The translations under genes were made by a program, and so were the position numbers. A stretch of DNA of 64,000 bases from Streptomyces vietnamensis (lineage in GTDB: Bacteria > Actinomycetota > Actinomycetes > Streptomycetales > Streptomycetaceae): assembly GCF_000830005.1 (NCBI RefSeq), contig NZ_CP010407.1:620001-684000 (forward strand). The letters run 5' to 3'. The notes beneath the pieces are model-generated. The model ran no database searches. It worked only from the letters and a program-made list of their open reading frames with translations, and was not told the DNA's origin. Below are positions 39,007 through 46,444 of this stretch, one piece after another (the stretch's first letter is position 1; each line of letters begins with the position of its first letter).

Positions 39007-39807
39007 TCACTCCCGCCGGTACACCGGCGTCCGCTTCTCCGCGAACGCCCTCGCCCCCTCCTTCGCGTCCGCCGTGTCGAAGATCGGCCACCCCCTCTTC
39101 AGCTCGGCGGCGAGCCCCTCCGTCTCGGCCAGCTCCGCCGTCTCGTACACCGACGCCTTGACCGCCTCGACGGCCAGCGGCCCGCACGCGTTGATGCGTT
39201 CGGCGATGTCGAGGGCGGCCTCCAGGGCGGCGCCGTCGGGGACGACGCGGCCGACGAGGCCGATGGCGGCGGCTTCCTCGGCGCTGTAGGGGCGGCCGGT
39301 GAGGAGCATTTCGAGGGCGTGGGTGCGGGCGATCTGGCGGGGCAGGCGGACGGTGGAGCCGCCGATGGGGAAGAGGCCGCGCCGGACCTCGAAGAGGCCG
39401 AAGGTGGCGGAGGCGGCGGCGACCCGGATGTCGGTGCCCTGGAGGATCTCGGTGCCGCCGGCGACGCAGTACCCCTCGACGGCCGCGATGACGGGCTTGC
39501 GGGGGCGGTGGTGGCGGAGCATCGCCTTCCAGTGCAGGTCGGGGTCGGCCTTGAGCCGGTCCCGGTACTGCTCGCCCTCCATGCCCTTCCCGGCGAGGGC
39601 CTTGAGGTCCATGCCCGCGCAGAAGGAACCGCCCGCGCCGGTGAGGACGATCGAGCGGACGCCGTCGTCGGCGTCGGCCTCCAGCCAGCCGTCGTACAGG
39701 CCGACGAGCATCGGCAGTGAGAGGGCGTTCTTGGCCTCGGGCCGGTTCAAGGTGAGGACGAGCGTGGCGCCTTCGCGCCGGACGCTGAGGTGTTCGGTGC
39801 CGCCCAT
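39007..39807 (-). CDS. crotonase-family enoyl-CoA hydratase (EchA19-like)
   Basis: Enoyl-CoA hydratase/isomerase of 266 aa. The oxyanion-hole segments GAGGSFCAGMDLKALA and VEGYCVAGGTEILQGTDIRVA are intact, with the usual C-terminal EGARAFAEKRTPVY. The strings GGTEILQGTDIRVA and AKEGARAFAEKR match those of mycobacterial EchA19, which hydrates steroid side-chain enoyl-CoAs. ATG at 39807 with GGGAGA upstream. It is divergent from the FadD19-like ligase, and its promoter holds the palindrome at 39871-39887. Confidence 0.85.
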   Translation of the reverse strand: MGGTEHLSVRREGATLVLTLNRPEAKNALSLPMLVGLYDGWLEADADDGVRSIVLTGAGGSFCAGMDLKALAGKGMEGEQYRDRLKADPDLHWKAMLRHHRPRKPVIAAVEGYCVAGGTEILQGTDIRVAAASATFGLFEVRRGLFPIGGSTVRLPRQIARTHALEMLLTGRPYSAEEAAAIGLVGRVVPDGAALEAALDIAERINACGPLAVEAVKASVYETAELAETEGLAAELKRGWPIFDTADAKEGARAFAEKRTPVYRRE

Positions 39808-39870
39808 GGGGGTCTCCCGTCTCCAGTTCTGGAACAGGTTGCAGGAGCCGGGGGCCCAGTTCAATAGTTT

Positions 39871-39887
39871 TCTGACACTCAGTCAGA
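39871..39887. promoter_or_regulatory. operator palindrome TCTGAC-N5-GTCAGA (copy 1)
   Basis: Perfect 6-bp half-sites with a 5-nt spacer, between the divergent crotonase and acyl-CoA synthetase genes and 63 bp upstream of the crotonase ATG. On the minus strand the flanks read AAGAA...AAAC and match those of the element at 58946-58962, so this is almost certainly a regulator site, most like a TetR-type operator. Confidence 0.75.
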
Positions 39888-39979
39888 TTCTTCTGCGCAC
39901 CCCCTTCCCCCGGTGACCGGTCGGCGCTCTAATGACCGCCACGTCCATGTGAACCAGCGAACCGGGGTCAGGAGGAACG

Positions 39980-41620
39980 GTGGAGTACAACCTTGCCGAC
40001 CTGTTCGAATCGGTCGTCGACGTGGTCCCCGACCGCGAGGCGCTGGTGTACGTCGACCATCCGGGCACGGGCGCGGAGCGGCGGCTCACCTACGCCGAGC
40101 TCGACGCCGCCGCCAACCGGATCGCGCACCACCTGATCGACGCGGGCGTCCGGCCCGGCGAACACCTCGGCCTCCACCTGTACAACGGCGTCGAGTACCT
40201 CCAGACCGTCCTCGCCTGCCTCAAGGCGCGGATCGTGCCGGTCAACGTCAACTACCGGTACGTGGAGGAGGAGCTCGTCTACCTGTACCGGGACGCCGAC
40301 CTGGCCGCGCTCGTCTTCGACGCCGAGTTCACCGAACGGGTCGCGGCGGCGCTGCCGCAGACGGAGAAGCTGCGGCACCTCGTACGGGTGGGGACCCCGG
40401 ACAAGGACGCCCCGCCACTCGACTGCGTGCCCTTCACGGAGGCGGAGGCCGCCGGTTCCTCCGGGCGCGGCTTCGGACCCCGCTCCCCCGACGACCTCTT
40501 CATCATCTACACCGGCGGCACCACCGGCATGCCCAAGGGCGTCCTGTGGCGCCAGGAGGACCTGTTCTTCGCGGGGCTCTTCGGCGGCGACCCTTCGGGC
40601 GAACCCGTGAAGCGGCCCGAGGAGCTGGCGGAGCGCGTCGCGGCCGGCGGCTCCGGCATCACCTTCTTCCCCGCGCCGCCGCTGATGCACGGCACGTCCA
40701 CCCTCACCGCGTTCATCGCCCTCAACTACGGGCAGCGGGTCGTCCTGCACCGCAAGTACGTGCCCGAGGAGGTGCTGCGCACCCTGGAGAAGGAGAAGGT
40801 CTCCAGCATCTCCCTGGTGGGGGACGCGATGCTGCGGCCGCTCGTGGACGCGCTGCGCGGACCGCTCAAGGGGACGGACCTCTCGGCCCTCTTCAGCCTC
40901 TCCTCCTCCGGGGCGATCATGTCGGAGACGGTACGGGCCCAGCTCCAGGAGCTCATGCCGAACGTCACGCTGCTCAACAACTTCGGCTCCACCGAGTCCG
41001 GTTCCAACGGGCGCGCCACCGACGACTCCGGCCCGGCCAAGGGCTTCCGGCTGCACGTCAACGAACGCACCCAGGTCGTCGACCCGGCGACCCGGATCCC
41101 CGTCGGACCGGGCGAGACCGGCCGTCTCGCCCAGCAGGGTCACGTCCCGCTCGGCTACTACAACGACCCGGCCAAGACCGCCGAGACCTTCTTCGAGCGG
41201 GACGGGGTGCGGTGGGTGCTGCTCGGCGACATGGCGACCGTCGACGAGGCCGGGGTGGTCACCGTCCTGGGGCGCGGCTCGCAGTGCATCAACACGGGCG
41301 GCGAGAAGGTGTACCCCGAGGAGGTGGAGCAGGCGCTCAAGTCCCATCCCGACGTGTACGACGCGCTGGTCGCCGGTGTCCCCGACGCCCGCTGGGGCAA
41401 CCACGTCGCCGCCGTCGTCCAGCTCCGGGACGGGGCGGAGCCGTTGGACCTGGAAGCCCTCCAGACCCACTGCCGGCAGCAGCTGGCGGGCTACAAGGTC
41501 CCCCGCCAGCTGGTCCTCACCGACCGCATCCAGCGCTCCCCCAGCGGCAAGGCGGACTACCGCTGGGCCCGCGCGGTGGCGGTGGAGGCGGACACCCCTG
41601 AAGAGGCGGACACTCCCTGA
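39980..41620 (+). CDS. FadD19-like acyl-CoA synthetase
   Basis: AMP-forming acyl-CoA ligase of 546 aa. The P-loop YTGGTTGMPKG lies near 175-185, the adenylate motif region includes STESGSNGRATDD and the C-terminal catalytic Lys is in RSPSGKADYRWA. The opening (LADLFESVVDVVPDREALV) and VNVNYRYVEEELVYL are very close to mycobacterial FadD19, which activates steroid side-chain acids. GTG start at 39980 with AGGAGG. Divergent from the crotonase under one palindromic operator. Substrate inferred from homology and context. Confidence 0.87.
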   Translation: MEYNLADLFESVVDVVPDREALVYVDHPGTGAERRLTYAELDAAANRIAHHLIDAGVRPGEHLGLHLYNGVEYLQTVLACLKARIVPVNVNYRYVEEELVYLYRDADLAALVFDAEFTERVAAALPQTEKLRHLVRVGTPDKDAPPLDCVPFTEAEAAGSSGRGFGPRSPDDLFIIYTGGTTGMPKGVLWRQEDLFFAGLFGGDPSGEPVKRPEELAERVAAGGSGITFFPAPPLMHGTSTLTAFIALNYGQRVVLHRKYVPEEVLRTLEKEKVSSISLVGDAMLRPLVDALRGPLKGTDLSALFSLSSSGAIMSETVRAQLQELMPNVTLLNNFGSTESGSNGRATDDSGPAKGFRLHVNERTQVVDPATRIPVGPGETGRLAQQGHVPLGYYNDPAKTAETFFERDGVRWVLLGDMATVDEAGVVTVLGRGSQCINTGGEKVYPEEVEQALKSHPDVYDALVAGVPDARWGNHVAAVVQLRDGAEPLDLEALQTHCRQQLAGYKVPRQLVLTDRIQRSPSGKADYRWARAVAVEADTPEEADTP

Positions 41621-41629
41621 AGCAGCCGC

Positions 41630-43150
41630 TCAGATCCCGAACTCCCTGATCGCGGCGAGGAATTCGGCCGGGCGGGCGTTGTGGATGAGATGTCCGGCCT
41701 CGATCGTGACGAGGCGGGCGTCGGGGATGGCGTCGGCGAGGTGGGAGAGCTGGTCCTGGGGGATGTGGCTGGTGGGGCCGCCGGCGAGGACCAGGGTGGG
41801 GGCCGTGATCGCGGGGAGCTCCTCGCGCCAGGCCGGGTCGGGGGCGTTCAGCTGGGCGTCGGTGGTGGGGACGATCTCCCAGTCGAAGGCGAGGGGGCCC
41901 TCGGGGCGCTCGGCCACGGGCCGCGGCGGGTCGAGCGGGACGAAGGCCGGGGCCTCCTCCAGGACGAGGCGGCCGATGAGGCCGGGTTCGCGCTGGGCGA
42001 GGAGGTACGCGGCGGCGGCGCCCATCGAGTGGGCGACGACGGTGGCGCCGGCGAGGCCGAGGGCCTTGAGGAAGCCGCCGAGTTCGTCGCGGAAGTCCTC
42101 GAAGCCGTAGGAGCCGGGGCGGTCGCTGAGTCCGTGGCCGCGCAGGTCGACCGCGTAGACCCGGTGGTCGGCGGCCAGGTCCGCGCCGATCTCCGTCCAC
42201 GTCGTGCTGTTGTTGCCGCGGCCGTGGACCAGGACGACGGGCCGGGCGTCCTCGGGTCCCGCGACCCGGTAGGCGATCCGTACGCCGTCCACGGTGACCG
42301 TGGAGACGTCGGGGTCGAGGAAGGCGGCGACCGTGCGGGAGAAGGCCTCGGCGTCGTCGACCCAGGGGTGGTGTGCGGCGCCCGGCTGGACGACGAGCTC
42401 CGCGTGCGGGAAGAGGGCGGCCGCCTCGGCGGCCTTGGCGGGCGTCGGGCCCGCGTCGTGCTCGCCCGCCAGGATCAGGACGGGCGCGGTGAGCGCGCCG
42501 AGCGCGCGGCGGGTGGACTCCGGGTCGTAGGCGCCCTCGCCGTGGTAGACGGGCGCCGCCTCCCAGTTCACCTCCCGCCCGGTGCGCGCCGCGTGCTCCT
42601 GGGCGGCCGCGTCCCAGCGGCCGTAGGCGAAGGGGGCGGTGATCTCGTAGACGCGCCGCAGCGGGGTGTCCGGGCCGATCGTGTCCAGGGCGGCCTTGGC
42701 CTCCGGGTACCAGGGCCGATCGGCGAAGACCTCGACGGCCTTGTCCCATTCCTCGTCGGTGGTCCCGACCCCGAGGGCGCGTGAGAGGGAGGTGACGAGG
42801 ACGAGGGAGCGGATCCGCTCGGGGTGGGCGGCGGCGTACAGGATGGCGAGGTTTCCGGCCGCCGAGTGGCCGAGCAGGTCGATCCGCTCCAGGCCGAGGT
42901 GGGCGCGGAGCGCCTCGACGTCGCCGACCTGCCGGTCGCAGCGGTACGTGCCGGGGTCGGCGGGTTCGGCGCTCGCGCCGGTGCCCCGGGCGTCGAGCAG
43001 CACGAGGGCGCGGTGGGCGGCGAGTCCGCCGAGGTCCCCGAGGTAGCCGGCGTCGCGCATCGGTCCGCCGGCGAGGCAGACGAGCGGTTCCCCCTCCCCC
43101 TGGACGCGGTAGGCGAGTTCGGTTCCGTCATGTGTGGTGAACGTCGGCAT
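41630..43150 (-). CDS. tandem alpha/beta-hydrolase fusion
   Basis: Two complete alpha/beta-hydrolase domains in one 506-aa chain. Domain 1 (about 1-265) has its nucleophile elbow in LLGHSAAGN and a distal His in PGAAHHPWVDD. Domain 2 (about 270-506) has AHSMGAAA and a distal His in EAGHLIHNARP. Both look catalytically intact. ATG at 43150 with GAGGATC upstream; earlier in-frame codons are not hydrolase-like. Convergent with the FadD19-like gene (9-bp gap). Substrates unknown. Confidence 0.85.
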   Translation of the reverse strand: MPTFTTHDGTELAYRVQGEGEPLVCLAGGPMRDAGYLGDLGGLAAHRALVLLDARGTGASAEPADPGTYRCDRQVGDVEALRAHLGLERIDLLGHSAAGNLAILYAAAHPERIRSLVLVTSLSRALGVGTTDEEWDKAVEVFADRPWYPEAKAALDTIGPDTPLRRVYEITAPFAYGRWDAAAQEHAARTGREVNWEAAPVYHGEGAYDPESTRRALGALTAPVLILAGEHDAGPTPAKAAEAAALFPHAELVVQPGAAHHPWVDDAEAFSRTVAAFLDPDVSTVTVDGVRIAYRVAGPEDARPVVLVHGRGNNSTTWTEIGADLAADHRVYAVDLRGHGLSDRPGSYGFEDFRDELGGFLKALGLAGATVVAHSMGAAAAYLLAQREPGLIGRLVLEEAPAFVPLDPPRPVAERPEGPLAFDWEIVPTTDAQLNAPDPAWREELPAITAPTLVLAGGPTSHIPQDQLSHLADAIPDARLVTIEAGHLIHNARPAEFLAAIREFGI

Positions 43151-43280
43151 GCCGACGATCCTCACGGGTCCGTGTGGATCATGGCAATCGGTTTCGCCGT
43201 GGGCGCCGTCCGGGAAGGGCGGGGCCGGCGGCGCGATACGGTGGAGGGCCGTCCCCGAACTGCGAAGGAACCGTTTCACC

Positions 43281-44096
43281 GTGCCCGAGACCCGGGAATC
43301 CGCCCTGCGCGGCGACTGCGCGAACTGCTTCGGCCTGTGCTGTGTGGCGCTGCCCTTCGCCAAGTCGGCCGACTTCGCCGTGAACAAGTCCTCGGGCGAG
43401 CCCTGCCGGAACCTCCAGGAGGACTTCCGCTGCGGGATCCACACGCGGCTGCGGCCGAGCGGTTTCCAGGGCTGCACGGTGTACGACTGCTTCGGCGCCG
43501 GCCAGCAGGTCTCCCAGGTGACCTTCGGCGGCGTGTCCTGGCGGGAGGCTCCGGAGACGGCCCGGCAGATGTACGAGGTGTTCCCGGTGGTGCGCCAGCT
43601 GCACGAGCTGCTGCGCTACCTCACGGAGGCCCTGGCGCTGCCGACGGCCCGCCCCGTCCACGCCGGGCTGCGGGCGGCGCTGGCCCGGGTCGAGGAGCTC
43701 ACCGGGGGCACCCCGGACGCCCTGGAGAAGCTGGACGTGGCCGCGGTGCGCGCCGAGGTCAATCCGCTGCTCCTGCGGACGAGCGAGCTGGTCCGCGCGA
43801 CGGCCGGCGGGCGGCCGAAGAGCCGGCGCGGGGCGGACCTGATCGGCAAGCGGCTGCGCGGGGCGAAGCTGCGGGGCACGGACCTGCGCGGGGCGCTGCT
43901 CATCGCCGCCGACCTGACGGGCGCGGACCTGTCGCTCGCGGACCTGATCGGCGCGGACCTGCGGGACGCGGACCTGTCGGACGCGGACCTCACGGGCGCC
44001 CTGTTCCTCACGCAGCCCCAGCTGAACTCGGCGCGCGGGAACGCGGCGACCCGCCTCCCGGAGGGCTTCGACCGCCCCGCGCACTGGGCGGCCTGA
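43281..44096 (+). CDS. Cys-rich (YkgJ-like) pentapeptide-repeat protein
   Basis: Two-part protein of 271 aa. The N-terminus has a CANCFGLCC cluster with further Cys residues through about residue 75, similar to YkgJ-type metal/zinc-binding proteins. A helical linker (90-180) follows. The C-terminus (about 185-245) is a run of pentapeptide repeats (RGAKL-RGTDL-RGALL...TGADL-SLADL-IGADL-RDADL-SDADL-TGALF). GTG start at 43281. Divergent from the hydrolase fusion (130-bp gap), converging on the quinone reductase. Confidence 0.78.
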   Translation: MPETRESALRGDCANCFGLCCVALPFAKSADFAVNKSSGEPCRNLQEDFRCGIHTRLRPSGFQGCTVYDCFGAGQQVSQVTFGGVSWREAPETARQMYEVFPVVRQLHELLRYLTEALALPTARPVHAGLRAALARVEELTGGTPDALEKLDVAAVRAEVNPLLLRTSELVRATAGGRPKSRRGADLIGKRLRGAKLRGTDLRGALLIAADLTGADLSLADLIGADLRDADLSDADLTGALFLTQPQLNSARGNAATRLPEGFDRPAHWAA

Positions 44097-44112
44097 CGGC
44101 CCCGGACGTCAG
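44093..44112. terminator. small hairpin across two stop codons
   Basis: CTGACG-N8-CGTCAG, a 6-bp inverted repeat spanning the stop codons of the converging pentapeptide and quinone-reductase genes. Short, so only a possible bidirectional terminator. Confidence 0.3.
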
Positions 44113-45113
44113 TGGGGCACGGTCACGACGATCTTGCCCACCTGGTGGCCGGCCTCCATGGCCCGGTGTGCCGCGACGATCTCGTCGAGCGTGAAGGTGC
44201 GGTCCACGGCCGGTTCGAAGAAGCCGGTGCGCAGGCCCGACTCGACGAAGGCGCGGGCCCGGCGCAGCCGCTCCGGGTCCCTCGTCGTCTCCGGCATCGT
44301 GTAGGTGCGGAGGGAGACGGCGGGCATCCCGAGGTCGAAGCCGGGGTACGGGGTCGGCAGCCCGCTCACGGCTCCGTACAGCAGCACGGTGCCGCCGGGG
44401 GCGACGGACCGGACGAGGTCGGTGAGGCCGGGTCCCGCGACGCCGTCGAAGACGAGGTCGGCGCCGCGCCCGGCGGTGAGGTCCCGCACCCGCTCGGCGA
44501 CGTCCTCCTCGTCGGTGACGATCACCTCGGCCGCCCCGGCCTTGAGCAGGGCGTCCCTCTTGGCCCGGGTGCGGGTGGTGGCGAGGGGTGCGGCACCGAT
44601 CCGGTGGGCGGTCCTGATCGCGGCGAGGCCGACGCTGCTGGAGGCGCCGGTCAGGACGACGGTGTCCCCGGCGCGCATCCCGCCGACCTCGACGAGGCCG
44701 CCGTATGCCGTGACGTACGGCATCCAGACCGCGGCGCCCTCGACGGCGCCGAGCCCCTCGGGGCGGGGCACGAGGGAGGAGGCGGGGACGATGGCGCGCT
44801 CGGCGTAGACGCCGTGGTCGTTCTGGGAGAACGAGGGCACGACGCTCACGGCCTGCCCTGCGGCGAGCCCGTCGACCCCGTCCCCGAGGGCCTCGACGAC
44901 ACCTGACGCCTCCAGGCCGAGCCGGGCGGGGAAGCTCCGGGCCCGCTCGATGTAGTGGCCGCCGCGGAAGAGCGCCTCGGCGCGGTTGAGGCCGATGGCC
45001 TCGATCCGGAGGAGGACTTCGCCGGGGCCGGGCTGGCCGACCTCCACGTCCTCCAGGCGGAGCACCTCCGGGCCGCCGTACTCGTGGAACCGCACCGTCC
45101 TGGCCTTGCTCAT
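44109..45113 (-). CDS. zinc-free MDR quinone oxidoreductase
   Basis: Medium-chain dehydrogenase/reductase of 334 aa. The catalytic-domain opening is VRFHEYGGPEVLRLEDVEVG, and the Rossmann region shows VLTGASSSVGLAAI. There are no structural or catalytic Zn cysteines, so it is a quinone/enoyl reductase-type MDR using NADPH. ATG at 45113 with GGGGAAG. Divergent from the ArsR gene over a 149-bp gap with a 30-bp inverted repeat; the pair looks like a stress-responsive reductase and its repressor. Confidence 0.87.
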   Translation of the reverse strand: MSKARTVRFHEYGGPEVLRLEDVEVGQPGPGEVLLRIEAIGLNRAEALFRGGHYIERARSFPARLGLEASGVVEALGDGVDGLAAGQAVSVVPSFSQNDHGVYAERAIVPASSLVPRPEGLGAVEGAAVWMPYVTAYGGLVEVGGMRAGDTVVLTGASSSVGLAAIRTAHRIGAAPLATTRTRAKRDALLKAGAAEVIVTDEEDVAERVRDLTAGRGADLVFDGVAGPGLTDLVRSVAPGGTVLLYGAVSGLPTPYPGFDLGMPAVSLRTYTMPETTRDPERLRRARAFVESGLRTGFFEPAVDRTFTLDEIVAAHRAMEAGHQVGKIVVTVPH

Positions 45114-45197
45114 CGGGCTTCCCCTCCCCGTTCGGTGACGGCGGCGGGCGGACCGCTCCGCCGCCGGTGCCCCAGCCAAGCGCAAGGTTCGACTACT

Positions 45198-45227
45198 GTC
45201 AAACTTCGATGGTCGTAGAACTTTGAC
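45198..45227. promoter_or_regulatory. candidate ArsR operator
   Basis: Inverted repeat GTCAAACTT-N12-AACTTTGAC (8 of 9 paired positions) in the centre of the 149-bp gap between the ArsR gene and the divergent MDR gene, in an AT-richer stretch. Likely bound by the ArsR repressor and overlapping both promoters. Confidence 0.6.
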
Positions 45228-45262
45228 GTCTGTCGTACGATGCTCCCGGAGGCGACACGACG

Positions 45263-45604
45263 ATGACAGCAGTGACAGGCACCGGCCGACGGGACCGCGT
45301 CCCGCCCCACCCCGAGCTGAGCGAGATCGGCCTCCAGCAGGTCCTGGAGGCGCTGGTCGACCCGGTCAGGCGACGGATCGTCGCCGAGCTGTACGCGGCG
45401 GGCGAGGACCTGGCCTGCGGGACCATCGAGCTGCCGGTCAGCAAGTCGACGGCCACCCACCACTTCCACGTCCTGCGCGAGGCCGGCCTCATCCGCCAGC
45501 ACTACGCGGGGACCTCCCGCATGAACGCACTGCGCCGCGAGGAGTTCGAGGAGCGCTTCCCGGGGCTCCTGCGGGCCGTGGTCACCGCACACGCCCAGGG
45601 GTAG
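45263..45604 (+). CDS. ArsR-family winged-helix repressor
   Basis: Regulator of 113 aa. The ArsR fold is clear: LQQVLEALVDPVRRRIVAELYAAG, then the recognition helix in VSKSTATHHFHVLREAGLIRQHYAGT. No ELCVCDL-type metal motif is present, so it probably senses a non-metal signal. ATG at 45263. Divergent from the MDR reductase with a shared inverted repeat, which is the usual repressor-target pair. Confidence 0.85.
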   Translation: MTAVTGTGRRDRVPPHPELSEIGLQQVLEALVDPVRRRIVAELYAAGEDLACGTIELPVSKSTATHHFHVLREAGLIRQHYAGTSRMNALRREEFEERFPGLLRAVVTAHAQG

Positions 45605-45610
45605 GCGGAC

Positions 45611-46387
45611 TCAGACCTCGTACACGTACGGCGTCGTGGTCGTCAGCGTCAGGAAGCCGAGGCGCTGGAGGATGGGGCGGCTGGTGGCCGCCGCGTCGAC
45701 CTGGACGTAGCGGTGGCCGCGGGTGGCGGCAATGCGGGCGCGGTGCGCGACCAGGGCGCGGTAGAGGCCGCGGCCTCGCCAGCCCTCGACGGTGCCGCCG
45801 CCCCAGAGGCCCGCGAAGTCCGTGCCGGGGTACAGCTCCATGCGGGCGGCGCTGACGGGTTCGCCGGCCGCGAGGGCGACGACGGCGGTGACCGTGTCGG
45901 GGTCGGCCGCGAGCCGGTCGAGGAGCCGGCGCCCGAGGTGGGAGCTGTCGGTGCCGAAGGCCCGCTCGTGGACCTCGACGACCTGGCGGACCCCGGCCTC
46001 GTCGGTGACGGCGCGGAGTTCGACCCCCTCGGGGAGCGGGACCTCCCGGGGCAGGGCGGCGGCCTCGGCGGCCATCAGGGTCTCGGGCTCCTCGGGGCTG
46101 AGACCCGCCGCGCGGAGCCGGTCGCCGAGGTCGGCGGGGGTGTCGTGCGCGTACAGCTTCCATTCGAAGGACAGGCCGGCCGCACGGTAGTGGTCGATCT
46201 GCTCGGCGATGGCGCCGTCGGCGGCGGGCGCGTCGAGGCCGGACCAGAGGACGCCGTTCCACGCGTGCGCGGGACCGGTCTGCCGGACGACGGCGCCGAC
46301 GCGCTCGACGCGGCAGCCGGGCCCCTCGGGGCGCGCCTCGCGGCGCAGCTGGAGGTCGTACAGGTCACGCAGGTGCTGGGGTTCCAT
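45611..46387 (-). CDS. GNAT family N-acetyltransferase
   Basis: Acetyltransferase of 258 aa. The C-terminal half has the GNAT loop in EGWRGRGLYRALVAHRARIAATRGHRYVQVDAA; the N-terminal half (LYDLQLRREARPEGPGCRVERVGAVVRQ) is a degenerate second GNAT fold. ATG at 46387 with GGAG upstream. It lies 57 bp after the encapsulin gene on the same strand and could be co-transcribed; no cargo-loading tail is visible. Confidence 0.75.
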   Translation of the reverse strand: MEPQHLRDLYDLQLRREARPEGPGCRVERVGAVVRQTGPAHAWNGVLWSGLDAPAADGAIAEQIDHYRAAGLSFEWKLYAHDTPADLGDRLRAAGLSPEEPETLMAAEAAALPREVPLPEGVELRAVTDEAGVRQVVEVHERAFGTDSSHLGRRLLDRLAADPDTVTAVVALAAGEPVSAARMELYPGTDFAGLWGGGTVEGWRGRGLYRALVAHRARIAATRGHRYVQVDAAATSRPILQRLGFLTLTTTTPYVYEV

Positions 46388-46444
46388 GGCGGCCACTCCA
46401 GCACCGTGTTCGTCTCCGGGCAACGGAATTTGCCCGGGTGGCGG

